Shown: piece by piece, positions 9,409 to 18,494 of the stretch | Position numbering within the stretch: the stretch's first letter is position 1 | How the letters are laid out: every line of letters starts with the position of its first letter | Source of the DNA: Marinithermofilum abyssi | Lineage (GTDB): Bacteria > Bacillota > Bacilli > Thermoactinomycetales > DSM-45169 | DNA: 64,000 nt | Direction: 5' to 3' | Assembly (NCBI RefSeq): GCF_014641195.1 | Contig: NZ_BMHQ01000001.1 | Span: forward strand, 25,199 to 89,198 | Translations under genes and position numbers: made by a program | The notes under the pieces: model-generated | Told to the model about the DNA's origin: nothing | Database searches by the model: none | Seen by the model: the letters and a program-made list of their open reading frames with translations, nothing else

Positions 9409-10872
9409 CTACTTCTTGATATGAATCGTCTTGGCGGACCGCAGGGTTTTACCGTTTGCTTTCACATGTACATTGTCCGGCACTCCGAGTGTAATCCACA
9501 AGTCGGTAGTGACATTCCCAGCATGGGTAAACGGATAGCTCTCCCCTTTGTGCAGGGTGAAATCCTTCAGATAACCGGCATTCGGCTGGTTGCTCTCCCG
9601 CACCTGTACCCAGGAGGTGTCTTTGGCGGAAAACTCCAATTTCAGGTCTCCCCGGCCATTTACTTCATATTCGCTGATCCCGTGGGAGGAACCTTGGTTG
9701 ACGGGGACCAGTTCCGCGCTTCCACCGCTGCCGCCTTGGCTTTGAATGCCCACTTGGGGCTCATTGTTGGAAGCACCTCCGCTCGTCTGATGTGCGGATT
9801 CAGGTTTATCCATCATCGCATAAGCGCTGAAAATGGTCATCGGAACCAAAAGAATCGCCCCGGCCACAGCGAAACGCGCCCAGCGGGATTTCAGACCGTG
9901 TTTGGAAACCCAGGAGCTCAAACTGCCTTTGCCGTTTTTCTTCCGGCGGGTGAAACGGCGGCTTCTCCTGCCAAGCTCTTGATTACCCACATAGGTGGCC
10001 GGCAATGCCGAAACTCCGGTTGCATCCGGGGTATGTCCCGACTCTTCCTCCAGCTCCACCGCCCGCATGCTGCGAGTGCGGGACAGAGCGCGATGACGGC
10101 CGGAACTATAGGTTTGCGTACGGGAAAGAGAGGGCCCCGCATCATCGTAAGCCGATTCCTCCGATGTCCCGCTTTCCGGTTCTATGTCATCCCACTCTTC
10201 ATGATCCTTCGACATCGACCCCTGCATGGAATGATAAGGGTCATACTCATCCGAAAGGGAGGCAGGGGTATACCGCCCAGTCTGATCTGTCACCCGGGAG
10301 CTGCGGGAATAAGATCCGGTATCATGGGAATCCTCTTTCTCAACGGACACATCCGGAGAATACGAAGCGTATCTTCCCATCCCCTTATCAGCGGCGGAAC
10401 GGTACGGGTCGTATCCCCCTTGATCTGCCTCTTTTCCCGCTTCCGATGCTTGCGACGAAGGCTCTTGCAGCGCCTTCATGGCCCGCGTGTTGAACTTGCT
10501 AGTCTTGCTAAGCGCATGGGTATCGAAGCGACGGGTGGCATAGGGATCATAGGGCTCCTGATCCCCTTGGGGTAATGCAGGCAACATCTTTGTCGTTTGG
10601 GAAAAGTCCCCGTCCCCTTTACCGGCATGATCCCCATCGGCGGGTATCGGCCGGTATTTTTTCAACAGGTGAGCCGGTTCCAAATCCACCTTCTTGGCAT
10701 ACGCCCGAATCCAGGAACGCACATAGAAAGGACTGGAAATTTTATCGAATTCGCCGTTCTCCAAGTATTGGAGCGATACTTTATCTACTTGTATCAAATC
10801 TTTCATCTCATCGAGCGAAATTCCTTTGGACTCGCGTGCTTGTCTGAGCTGGTTTCCGATTTCGGTCCACAC
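9409..10872 (-). CDS. RodZ-like helix-turn-helix membrane protein
   Basis: 487 residues from a GTG (10872) eight bases after GGAGG; the upstream ATG overlaps that ribosome site and is unlikely. Residues 1-80 are an XRE-type HTH like RodZ/YmfM (IGNQLRQARESKGISLDEM, then SPFYVRSWIRAYAKK). A long Ser/Asp/Tyr-rich low-complexity linker (about 95-325) contains DPY/YDPYHS-like repeats. One membrane helix follows (WARFAVAGAILLVPMTIFSAYAM, about 335-357), then an extracellular DUF4115-type beta domain (SAKDTSWVQVRES to the end). RodZ links MreB to cell-wall elongation. The linker is much longer than in typical RodZ, so an additional or different role is possible. Confidence 0.82.
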   Translation of the reverse strand: MWTEIGNQLRQARESKGISLDEMKDLIQVDKVSLQYLENGEFDKISSPFYVRSWIRAYAKKVDLEPAHLLKKYRPIPADGDHAGKGDGDFSQTTKMLPALPQGDQEPYDPYATRRFDTHALSKTSKFNTRAMKALQEPSSQASEAGKEADQGGYDPYRSAADKGMGRYASYSPDVSVEKEDSHDTGSYSRSSRVTDQTGRYTPASLSDEYDPYHSMQGSMSKDHEEWDDIEPESGTSEESAYDDAGPSLSRTQTYSSGRHRALSRTRSMRAVELEEESGHTPDATGVSALPATYVGNQELGRRSRRFTRRKKNGKGSLSSWVSKHGLKSRWARFAVAGAILLVPMTIFSAYAMMDKPESAHQTSGGASNNEPQVGIQSQGGSGGSAELVPVNQGSSHGISEYEVNGRGDLKLEFSAKDTSWVQVRESNQPNAGYLKDFTLHKGESYPFTHAGNVTTDLWITLGVPDNVHVKANGKTLRSAKTIHIKK

Positions 10873-11075
10873 ACAGACCACCTCCATCCTCAGTGTAACA
10901 TGCCCTTATGATCTGGCTAGGAAAATAATGCTTATTTAGAAGAATTGCGATCTATGTCATAAAACCGTAACAGTTTCGGCTGTGAAACAATTTCCATCTT
11001 CCTCTCGCTTCCGCTCAGGCAAGAGTGATAGGATAGACAGAGAGCACCTAGACTTTGGTTACCGGGGGGAAACAC

Positions 11076-11174
11076 ATGAAACGCTTTATCGGTGAAAATA
11101 TTTATTTCATCCTGTTGGTACTGCTGGGATTCTTGTTGCTGTTGATGGCCGCCGGACGCTACCTGCTGATGTAA
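11076..11174 (+). CDS. Small single-span membrane protein (32 aa)
   Basis: ATG preceded by GGGGGGAAACAC encodes MKRFIGENIYFILLVLLGFL and a few more hydrophobic residues ending GRYLLM: a positively charged start and one membrane helix. A terminator follows five bases after the stop. The complete unit (ribosome site, frame, terminator) supports expression. The function is unknown; such mini-proteins are common in spore formers. Confidence 0.6.
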   Translation: MKRFIGENIYFILLVLLGFLLLLMAAGRYLLM

Positions 11175-11178
11175 TTTT

Positions 11179-11196
11179 GGGCGCAAGCCCTTTTTT
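11179..11196 (+). terminator. Terminator of the 32-aa gene
   Basis: GGGC-GCAA-GCCC followed by six T. It also separates this transcript from the converging mod genes. Confidence 0.75.
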
Positions 11197-11864
11197 CATG
11201 CTTTTCGAAGCATCACACGGGATACAGCCATCAGCAGGAATGAAAACAGAACAACCATCAGCACCCAGGATAACGCCGTTTCTTCCTGCCCCGCTTCCAC
11301 CGCCAGATAAATGGCTGTAGGCAGTGTTTGCGTCTTTCCGGGGATGTTCCCCGCGACCATCAAGGTAGCACCAAATTCACCCAAGGCCCGGGCAAAACCC
11401 AGGATATATCCGGTAACCAAATGGCGCCAGGATAACGGCAAGATGATATAACGGAAAATTTGCCACTCTTGTGCACCCATGGTCCGAGCTGCATCCGCCA
11501 GTTCCGGATCATGGCTGTGGAATCCGCTTTTCAACGTTTGGTAGATCAGCGGAAAAGCCACAACGGTTGCCGCGATCACAGCCGCCCACCAAGTGAAAAC
11601 GAGAGGTTGTCCCCAAAGGGTTTCCAACCACTGGCCAAACCAGCTTTCTCTCCCCAGTAACACCAGTAATCCGTAACCCACTACGGAAGGCGGCAATACC
11701 AGCGGAAGCATAAACAGGGTCTCCATGGCCACATGGTTGGCCCACCGCCTCCTGGTACTCGCCCAAGCCGCCGCCAATGCCAGCAAAAAGCTGAACCAAC
11801 TGGCCGCAACGGTAACTTGCAAGGAAACGGTCACCGGTGACCAAAACTCCATCGCCGTCATCAA
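11196..11864 (-). CDS. modB: Molybdate ABC transporter permease
   Basis: A 222-residue membrane protein with about five hydrophobic helices. The EAA loop appears as AARTMGAQEWQIFRYIILP (about 140-158), and LPLVLPPSVVGYGLLVLLG and ARALGEFGATLMVAGNIPG are typical ModB segments. It forms the channel of the molybdate (or tungstate) importer. Its start overlaps the modA stop by 4 nt (ATGA). No modC ATPase follows; the transporter must use one encoded elsewhere. Confidence 0.93.
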   Translation of the reverse strand: MMTAMEFWSPVTVSLQVTVAASWFSFLLALAAAWASTRRRWANHVAMETLFMLPLVLPPSVVGYGLLVLLGRESWFGQWLETLWGQPLVFTWWAAVIAATVVAFPLIYQTLKSGFHSHDPELADAARTMGAQEWQIFRYIILPLSWRHLVTGYILGFARALGEFGATLMVAGNIPGKTQTLPTAIYLAVEAGQEETALSWVLMVVLFSFLLMAVSRVMLRKA

Positions 11865-12649
11865 TGGTTCGCCGCTCCTTTAAATCCTTCTCTCAAAAAA
11901 ATCGCTTTTGCCTGTTCCCCTTGTAACCAACGGTAAAACGAACGAACTTGTTCCGACTGATCACCGTTTTTTATCAAACCCATCGGATAAATAATCGGTT
12001 GGTGACTGTTGGAAGGAATATGGGTAGCAATGCGAACGCGGGAAGTGGAACGGGCATCCGTGAGGTACACAAGGCCCGCCTGTACATTACCGGTTTCTAC
12101 ATAGGCCAATACTTGACGGGCGTCTTTACCAAAGATTAGGCGATCCTGCATCTGTTTCCACACACCGAAATGCTGAAGGGATTGGCGGGCATATGTACCG
12201 GCCGGAACCGTCTCCGGTTGTCCCACTGCCACTTTGCCTGACAATAAAGCGAGGGAGCGTATACTGTTGATATCGATTTTGTGATCCTTGGGTATGACAA
12301 CCACCAAGTCGTTTCGCAACCATTGTTCCACATCGTCGGGATCTATCCGTCCCTGCCGGACCAATGCTTGCATCTCCTTCTGGCCGGCGGACACAAAAAG
12401 ATCGCAAGGTGCTCCTTGCTCGATTTGCCGTTGCAACTGTCCGGAAGATCCGTAGCTGAACACCAGATCCACATCGGGGTGTTTCGCTTCATACAATCTC
12501 TCTGCCTGTTTCATCCCTTGTGATAAACTGGCAGCCGCCAATACATGTACTTCTTGCCGCTCACCACCTTTGAGGGAACACCCCCCGACCAACAGAAGAA
12601 AAATCGCAGCCCAGATGCATCCTGACCCACTTCGCGCCACAAAAATCAC
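11861..12649 (-). CDS. modA: Molybdate-binding lipoprotein
   Basis: A 262-residue extracytoplasmic binding protein. A signal peptide ends in a lipobox-like LLVGGC (Cys near residue 24), so it should be lipid-anchored outside the membrane. The mature part begins VHVLAAASLSQGM and contains FSYGSSGQLQRQIEQGAPCDLF and VPAGTYARQSL, which carry oxyanion-binding Ser residues in ModA proteins. It delivers molybdate to ModB, with which it is translationally coupled. Confidence 0.92.
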   Translation of the reverse strand: MIFVARSGSGCIWAAIFLLLVGGCSLKGGERQEVHVLAAASLSQGMKQAERLYEAKHPDVDLVFSYGSSGQLQRQIEQGAPCDLFVSAGQKEMQALVRQGRIDPDDVEQWLRNDLVVVIPKDHKIDINSIRSLALLSGKVAVGQPETVPAGTYARQSLQHFGVWKQMQDRLIFGKDARQVLAYVETGNVQAGLVYLTDARSTSRVRIATHIPSNSHQPIIYPMGLIKNGDQSEQVRSFYRWLQGEQAKAIFLREGFKGAANH

Positions 12650-12658
12650 CCTCGTATT

Positions 12659-13080
12659 TCAAAGTGAAGGCTCGTTTATAGCACAGCCGTCTGCTGACAG
12701 CGTACCAAATCGACAGCGAGCTTTCCACTCCAGCCAGCGCTCACGTACGACACATCCGATGCAAAACCCGAACAGGACCATCAGGGATGCCAGGGCCACC
12801 ATCAGGGAAAAAAGGTCTCCCATGATGATACAGCCTGCCAAATACGCCGTCAGACTGATCGTAAGGCAAATGACCGCAATCCCCTCGCTGCTGGCCGGGT
12901 CCTCCATCGGACAGGGTGCAGGGGGCCGGCGCAAAAATGGACGAACTTTACTGGATTACGCTTTAAAAGCAGACTATACACCCCGATCACCAATGGCAAT
13001 GGCAACAGCTCACACGCAATGGTCAAAGACCCTGTCATCGAGAGAAAAACAAGCCATTGGTTGGCACTACAAAAGAAACG
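12659..13080 (-). pseudogene. DUF4395-type membrane protein, frameshifted
   Basis: Two frames together give a DUF4395-like protein: NQWLVFLSMTGSLTIACELL and LVIGVYSLLLKRNPVKF in one, then RPFLRRPPAPCPMEDPASSE and a two-helix end finishing GFCIGC in the other. The switch lies near 12945 and needs one inserted base. No clean start is available in the first frame (a TGA lies upstream, and the nearest ATG is in another frame). The terminal CxxC-like GFCIGC is a family hallmark. I call it broken; two sequencing errors are the alternative. Confidence 0.6.
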
Positions 13081-13203
13081 GAGAGACCAACATCAAAAAC
13101 TACCTTAATTCCTCTTGATCTTGTAGGTTTATTATGGCCGATCCCCTCCCTCTACGCAATCAGCCCTTTTACGTAAAAAGAGCAAACCAAAGGGAGGTTT
13201 GCC

Positions 13204-13935
13204 TCATCTTTTCATATAGGCCATAATCGTTCGGTACATGCTCTTATCCTTCAGTTTTAAAAAGAGGGAAATGGCTGGCTTGGGATTGGCTTCGATCATC
13301 CACACCCGCCCGTTCACATCCACCCCCATGTCAAAGCCGACCACTGTACTAAACCGGCCCAACCGTTGTGCGGACCACAGCGCCGTATCACACAGGTCCC
13401 GGATGACAGCCTGAACCGGCCTTCCGGACATATTGGAGCCCTTCAGCGCCTGTCGGACCGGCAGAACAAATCCTTTACTCAATGCTACATTGGTCACAAT
13501 ATACCCTTTGCCGGCAATTTTAGCCAAGTGCCCAGTTACGGTCCAAGGGGTACTCCGCTTTCGCTGCACCATCACCCGGATATCGATGGGTGCACCGCGA
13601 AAGGTAGCCAAATCGATACACCGTTGAATCAAATATCGGGAGGAGGCTGAACGGGTAATGGAAGAAATCGATGTAAATGCCGTTTTCCTGTTGGAAACGA
13701 TCCTTTTGCGCGGGCCGGAGTGAATCTCGAACCAATGGCCTCCCAAGTCCCGCACTCGGATGACCCCCCATCCGCCAGTCCCGCCCGACGGCTTCAAAAT
13801 TACGGTTTTGTGCCTTTTTAGCATCGACCACAGATTTTCTTCACTGAACCAGACAGTTTCCGGCAACGCCGATTTTACCCGGCGGTCCCCCATCAACGTC
13901 CGGTGAACCCCCCATTTGTACCCTATCTTAGTCAT
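13204..13935 (-). CDS. YheC/YheD-family ATP-grasp protein
   Basis: A 243-residue ATP-grasp domain. TVILKPSGGTGGWGVIRV (about 43-60) is the ATP-binding glycine loop, IDIRVMVQR and FDMGVDVNGRVWMIEANPKP hold the metal-binding acidic residues. YheC/YheD proteins of spore formers are associated with the endospore coat; their ligase substrates are not established. It is shorter than usual (350-450 residues) because the N-terminal domain is missing. Its start overlaps the stop of the PanD-like gene by 4 nt (ATGA), so the two are co-translated. Sporulation expression is inferred from the family only. Confidence 0.8.
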   Translation of the reverse strand: MTKIGYKWGVHRTLMGDRRVKSALPETVWFSEENLWSMLKRHKTVILKPSGGTGGWGVIRVRDLGGHWFEIHSGPRKRIVSNRKTAFTSISSITRSASSRYLIQRCIDLATFRGAPIDIRVMVQRKRSTPWTVTGHLAKIAGKGYIVTNVALSKGFVLPVRQALKGSNMSGRPVQAVIRDLCDTALWSAQRLGRFSTVVGFDMGVDVNGRVWMIEANPKPAISLFLKLKDKSMYRTIMAYMKR

Positions 13936-14321
13936 AATCCACCACAGTCCTTGAGCAGGTTATTGATTTCCTTGATTTTCACAATCCGATTGCGCTGATC
14001 AACCCACACCACCCGAGGCTGAAGGCGCTCCACCTCCTCCTCATCCACCAAAGACATACTCAAAATCACCACTTGATCCCCTGGTTGGAACAAGAGTGCA
14101 GGGGGTCCGTTCAACCCGATTTTCCCCTCTTCTTTCGATGGGATGGCATAGGTTTTCCACAAGGATGCATTGCGAAGGCTGGTTATCTGGACCATTTCGA
14201 AGGGCAGAATATGGGCTGCTTTCATCAAAGTTTCGTCAATTTCGATACTTCCTTCATAATCCAGATCGGACTCGGTAACGGTAGCCCGATGAACTTTTCC
14301 TTTACACATCCAGCGTTTCAC
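13932..14321 (-). CDS. Divergent aspartate 1-decarboxylase (PanD-like)
   Basis: 129 residues from GTG at 14321 behind GGGAGGTG. The self-cleavage site is YEGS (Gly-Ser bond, Ser becomes the pyruvoyl group); the preceding KVHRATVTE keeps the family Lys and His. TYAI and NG (in LNGPPALL) match Thr57, Tyr58 and Asn72 of E. coli PanD, but the arginine that contacts the substrate carboxylate (Arg54) is replaced: NASLWKTY instead of an NGKRFSTY-like motif. PanD makes beta-alanine for pantothenate. There are no panB/panC neighbours; the partner is an ATP-grasp gene. Either an unusual PanD or an enzyme with another amino acid substrate. Confidence 0.75.
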   Translation of the reverse strand: MKRWMCKGKVHRATVTESDLDYEGSIEIDETLMKAAHILPFEMVQITSLRNASLWKTYAIPSKEEGKIGLNGPPALLFQPGDQVVILSMSLVDEEEVERLQPRVVWVDQRNRIVKIKEINNLLKDCGGL

Positions 14322-14463
14322 CCTCTTCACCTCCCGAACCTTAGCAAGTGCGAGCACTCGCGTCCCAATAGTCTATGTTCGTCCCGAACAAAAGGTTTGG
14401 GTAAAAAAAGAAGCAACTCTTCACTTAACCCCCTCCGCGAAGATACAACTTTTTAACAAAAAG

Positions 14464-14489
14464 AAAACCCGCTCCGCAGAGCAGGTTTT
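14464..14489 (-). terminator. Terminator of the NlpC/P60 gene
   Basis: AAAACCTGCTC and GAGCGGGTTTT (minus strand) form a stem followed by TTCTTTTT, 15 bases after the stop of the gene at 14505. Confidence 0.85.
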
Positions 14490-14504
14490 CATTCCGTTCT
14501 CATT

Positions 14505-15170
14505 TTATTGGTTCACGGTTTCCGGGGTGACACGGGTTGCTTTCACAAAGCCCCAATCCAGCCATCTGTCGCTCATATCATCATAGCGGACCCCGCCGGG
14601 ACCCCAGGTGTGGAGCACTTTGCCGTTTCCGGCGTAGATGCCTACGTGCTCGATATATAAGTGTTCTTTACCTTTCAGCTTGAAGAAGACCAGGTCGCCT
14701 TTTTGCAGTTGGTCACGGGAAACTTCCTTGCCTACTTCAGCTTGAGGTTCTGCGGTGCGGGGAAGTTTGATCCCGTTTTCAGCAAAGACGCGCTGAGTAA
14801 ACGAGGAGCAGTCGAAGGTTTTGGTCGTAGTAGAAGGGGAACCGAATTTATACGGAGTTCCCAAGTATTTCTCACCGGTGGCGATGATTTTGTCACCCCA
14901 GGTGTTGGACTCTTCCGAAGCAGCGGAAGCTTTTTTTACACCAATGTTTTGGGTGTCTTGGGTGTTTTGAGTGTTTTGGGTATTTTGGGATTTCAACGGA
15001 TTTTCCAGTCCCACTTTACCGAAAATGGAATCGACAATAGAGTAAGCTTGGGAACTGGTAACCGGTTTAGCAGCTGCATCGGCTTGACCGGTCAGCGGCA
15101 AAATCGAAGTGCTCATTAACAAGGCTGCAGAAGCGACAACAACTTTCTTCCATTTATGATTGGTACGCAT
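14505..15170 (-). CDS. Secreted NlpC/P60 cell-wall peptidase
   Basis: 221 residues: a signal peptide (1-33, cut near ADAAA), a linker with QNT repeats, and an NlpC/P60 domain (about 95-215). The catalytic Cys121 is in TFDCSSFTQ and His175 in YIEHVGIY; the third polar residue is probably the His of VLHTWGPG. The family cleaves gamma-D-Glu-diaminopimelate type bonds in peptidoglycan. The linker has the tripeptide QNT four times plus QDT, encoded by a near-perfect 9-bp tandem repeat (about 14953-14990), so its length may vary between strains. Single gene with its own terminator and a long A/T-rich leader. Confidence 0.9.
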   Translation of the reverse strand: MRTNHKWKKVVVASAALLMSTSILPLTGQADAAAKPVTSSQAYSIVDSIFGKVGLENPLKSQNTQNTQNTQDTQNIGVKKASAASEESNTWGDKIIATGEKYLGTPYKFGSPSTTTKTFDCSSFTQRVFAENGIKLPRTAEPQAEVGKEVSRDQLQKGDLVFFKLKGKEHLYIEHVGIYAGNGKVLHTWGPGGVRYDDMSDRWLDWGFVKATRVTPETVNQ

Positions 15171-15420
15171 CGTATCCTCCTTTTTTGCTTGATATTGAAA
15201 TACATGGTTATATTAACATAGTTCTAAAGGACTATTTAATTCCATTTTTATACATACTAGATTAACAGACATTCTCCGACTCGGCTGCTCTCCGGCAAAA
15301 ACGCTCAACGAAAGGCTTCTCCCGTCATTCCCCTGTATGGACTATGAAAAATACGCTATCATTTTCCAGATTTTTATCCTCAACGTTTCTCCTTCCATTT
15401 TCCTGGATTTTACTGCCCTG

Positions 15421-15437
15421 TTTGTGTGCAAAGTGTG
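15421..15437 (+). promoter_or_regulatory. Shared 17-nt motif upstream of the LevR-type gene
   Basis: TTTGTGTGCAAAGTGTG differs by one base from TTTGTGTGCAAACTGTG at 18495-18511 upstream of the PTS operon. It lies 33 bp before the regulator's start codon. The pair is a good candidate for the regulator's own binding site, implying autoregulation. Confidence 0.55.
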
Positions 15438-15469
15438 TATCATAGAAAGGGAGAAATGGAGGATTCATC

Positions 15470-18319
15470 GTGAAAAAGTTGGATCATGTGTTTCAAACCC
15501 TTCAAGAACTATGCCGCCGCAACCCGGAAGGTGTGTCTGCCGGTGAAATGGGCCGCGTTTTATATCTGGAACGCTCTACAGTCAGCCGTTATCTAAACGA
15601 GCTGGTCAAGGCGGAACAGGCTGTCAAAGTACCGGGCAGACCAGTACGATACCTGCCCGCTACCGCTGAAAACCAGAATGACCGTATCCTCATCCAAGGG
15701 GGAAGTCCGGTGTCAGCTCATCCCCGTCGGATCACCGATCACTCCGGCTTGTTCCGACGCTTCTCCAATATTGTCGGTACTGGAGAGAGCCTGAAACCCT
15801 TGCTGGAAGAAGCTTTGGCCGCCCTTTTTTACCCGCCTCACGGTCTACCCATCCTGTTGTCCGGCGAAACCGGCGTAGGGAAAAGTTATTTGGCGAACAT
15901 GCTGTATCAAACTGCGACTGAAGAAGGCATATTGAAACCGGATGCCCCCTATGTAGTCTTTAACTGCGCCGAATACGCCCAGAATCCCGAATTGTTGATG
16001 GGTCAGCTGTTCGGCGTTCAAAAAGGAGCGTTTACCGGGGCGACTAACCACCGTTCCGGGTTGGTGGACAGGGCTGACGGTGGCATTTTGTTTTTAGACG
16101 AAATTCACCGGCTTCCCCCTGCCGGACAGGAAATGTTGTTTTATCTGATCGATCGGGGAATGTACCGGCGCTTGGGGGAGTCTTCCATGGATCGAACCGC
16201 ACGGGTGCGGCTGATCGGTGCCACTACGGAATCTCCCAAGGAAGCGCTGTTGCCCACCTTGTATCGGCGTTTTTCCGTTAAACTCTCCTTGCCTCCATTG
16301 CGTCAGCGGAGTCAAGAAGAGCGAGCCAGCCTGCTCGACCATTTTTTCCACCGGGAAGGCGAGCAAATGGGAGTCCCCTTGTCCATCACGGAATCTTGCC
16401 GACAAGCATTCCTCACCTATGATTGCCCGGGTAATATCGGACAGCTGGAAAGCGACATCCAGATTGCCTGCGCCCGTGCTTTTTTGCGCCATCTGAATCA
16501 GCGACAGGATCATGTATTGGTACTGCCGGAAGACCTGCCGGAGCCCGTTTTCCGCGCCTTGCCGGAGACGGAGGGAAACCACCCGGACGATGCTTCCTCT
16601 GAATCTTCCTCTATTCAGGCGGAATCTCCCCATCCCGCCCGACAGGCTGGGAAAGATGTGCCCAATGTGTATGCAGAGCTGACACGGAAAAAAGCACGCT
16701 TGGCACAAAAGGGGATGACTCCTGCGGACATGCAGAAACAATTGCAGCAAGTCGTGGATGACTATGTGGAAGACCTTCTGCAAGCCTCCCGGACACAGGT
16801 GGAAGAAATGCCGAATAAAGTCTGGCTGATTCAGCCGGAATTGATGTCTGTACTGCAAGAGGAAGCGGAACGGTTGAATCCGCGCCTTCCTGAGCCCTTG
16901 AGTATCTATCAGCTGACTGCTTTGGCCTTGCACATCCAGTCTTTTTTACAGCGTCCTAGAAGCATGGACAGAAGGGAGCACCTTCCCGACTTAAAAGGCG
17001 TACAGCCGATATACCGGGAGGCAGCGGTGGAAATCTCCAAAAAACTGAAGCGGGCATTGGACATCGATTTGCCAGAGCAAGAGATCGATTTGACCGCCCT
17101 GCTCCTCGCCTCCCGTTCCCGTCGGCCTCAAAATCGAAAGCGCGTCGCGGTGCTGGTCGTCACCCACGGTCCATCTGCGGCCAGATCCATGGCGGAAGTG
17201 ACCAATTCCTTGCTGGGCACACCCGTGATTCAAGCGATCGATATGCCGTTAAACCAGCCCGCTGCCGTCACCTATCAACGCGTTGCAGAAATGGTCCGGA
17301 AGCTGGACGAGGGTGCCGGGGTCTTGCTGCTGGTGGACATCGGGTCATTGACCACCATGGGAGAAGCGCTCAGCCGGGATTGCGGCATTCCCATCCAAAC
17401 CTTGAGCCACGTGAATCTCCCGATGGTCATCGAAGCGGGCCGAAAATCTCTGCTTCCGGAAAATGACCTGTCATCGGTTGCGGATGCCGCCCGTCTGATG
17501 GCTTCTCCTTCCGAAACTGCCGGCACATCACAAGGGAAAATCCCCAGTAAACAAGGCAGCAAGCGCCTAATCGCCACCGTCTGTCTGACCGGAGAAGGGG
17601 CAGCTGTCACCCTGGAAAGCTGGCTTCGGGAGCATTTACAGCAGAAAAATCCCGATGTGTTGATCCGTTCGGTGCGCATCGACCCGCAAAGCCGGAGCTC
17701 GCCCCTGCTCGATCATCTAAAAAAAGAACATCACTTGATTGCCGTAGTGGGCACCGTGGAACCTGATTTGGAAGGCGTTCCTTATCTGCCGGCCTGGGAG
17801 TTGCTACAACCGGAAGGAATTGCCCGTCTACAACGGCTGCTGGATCTCAGCCATCCGGGACACAACGCCAAAGAGACGGAGGTACTGGCATCGGAAGAGC
17901 TCCCGGTCACTTTCGCGGAAATTCCCACCCTCGTCGAACAGGGATTGGCTGAAACCGTTACTCATCTGAATCCACGGCGGTTTTGCCGTACCATGCAGGA
18001 ACACATGCCACCGCTTCGTGAAGCCCTGTCTCTGGATCCCGAGCGGGAACTGGGACTGTGGATGCACCTGGGTGTCATGACGGACCGTCTGTTGCAAAAC
18101 ACCCTGAAAGAGCATATCCTTTCATCCGAGACGTCTGCAGACCGGAACCATCATGAGCGGCACCCTGCCGATCACGTACTCCACTTGTGGCAACAGTTGC
18201 TGCTTGTTTTGGAAAATACCTTTGCCCTGCGATTTCCGGCGGGGACCGCTCAAGAATTGGCCCTTCTCTCTTCGGAAAAACTTGAACAAGGGTGTCATGA
18301 GCCCTCTTATTCCGATTGA
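15470..18319 (+). CDS. LevR-type sigma-54 activator with PTS domains
   Basis: 949 residues from GTG behind TGGAGGATTCATC. Domains in order: an N-terminal HTH (about 8-60), an AAA+ sigma-54 interaction domain with Walker A GETGVGKS (132-139), the sigma-54 contact loop GAFTGA (about 186-191) and Walker B ILFLDEIH; a first PRD-like region (about 455-515, LALHIQSFL); an EIIA-Man-like domain (about 560-680, VVTHGPSA); an EIIB-Gat-like part (about 700-780, TVCLTGEG); and a second PRD (about 820-900, LWMHLGVM). In this family HPr and EIIB phosphorylate such histidines to tune activity. It should drive the sigma-54 promoter at 18556 upstream of the PTS operon. Confidence 0.9.
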   Translation: MKKLDHVFQTLQELCRRNPEGVSAGEMGRVLYLERSTVSRYLNELVKAEQAVKVPGRPVRYLPATAENQNDRILIQGGSPVSAHPRRITDHSGLFRRFSNIVGTGESLKPLLEEALAALFYPPHGLPILLSGETGVGKSYLANMLYQTATEEGILKPDAPYVVFNCAEYAQNPELLMGQLFGVQKGAFTGATNHRSGLVDRADGGILFLDEIHRLPPAGQEMLFYLIDRGMYRRLGESSMDRTARVRLIGATTESPKEALLPTLYRRFSVKLSLPPLRQRSQEERASLLDHFFHREGEQMGVPLSITESCRQAFLTYDCPGNIGQLESDIQIACARAFLRHLNQRQDHVLVLPEDLPEPVFRALPETEGNHPDDASSESSSIQAESPHPARQAGKDVPNVYAELTRKKARLAQKGMTPADMQKQLQQVVDDYVEDLLQASRTQVEEMPNKVWLIQPELMSVLQEEAERLNPRLPEPLSIYQLTALALHIQSFLQRPRSMDRREHLPDLKGVQPIYREAAVEISKKLKRALDIDLPEQEIDLTALLLASRSRRPQNRKRVAVLVVTHGPSAARSMAEVTNSLLGTPVIQAIDMPLNQPAAVTYQRVAEMVRKLDEGAGVLLLVDIGSLTTMGEALSRDCGIPIQTLSHVNLPMVIEAGRKSLLPENDLSSVADAARLMASPSETAGTSQGKIPSKQGSKRLIATVCLTGEGAAVTLESWLREHLQQKNPDVLIRSVRIDPQSRSSPLLDHLKKEHHLIAVVGTVEPDLEGVPYLPAWELLQPEGIARLQRLLDLSHPGHNAKETEVLASEELPVTFAEIPTLVEQGLAETVTHLNPRRFCRTMQEHMPPLREALSLDPERELGLWMHLGVMTDRLLQNTLKEHILSSETSADRNHHERHPADHVLHLWQQLLLVLENTFALRFPAGTAQELALLSSEKLEQGCHEPSYSD

Positions 18320-18377
18320 TGACAAACCGGTTCAGTCAAGTAAAACCCGCCTTCATAACTTGGCAGACTTCCTCTGT

Positions 18378-18394
18378 TCTGACACCTTGTCAGA
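18378..18394. promoter_or_regulatory. Palindrome between regulator and PTS operon
   Basis: TCTGACA-CCT-TGTCAGA is a perfect 7-bp inverted repeat without a T tract, lying 60 bp after the regulator's stop codon and 180 bp before the sigma-54 promoter. It may be an operator; no known factor is recognised. Confidence 0.35.
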
Positions 18395-18494
18395 CTCCTG
18401 ATCGATTTTTCGGCTGGCTTGTCATCGGCAATCCCCTGATATTTCCTGTGTCAGCCGCCCTATACAGGGTAAGAATGAGATGAATAAGGCAAAC

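Noticed and set aside
12570-13118. A 182-codon plus-strand frame opposite modA/DUF4395
   Set aside because: It is antisense to clear modA and DUF4395 sequence and has low-complexity Arg/Ser content.
15240-15340. Leader upstream of the NlpC/P60 gene as a cyclic-di-AMP (ydaO-type) riboswitch
   Set aside because: Such riboswitches often precede NlpC/P60-type genes, but the conserved core elements are absent from this leader.
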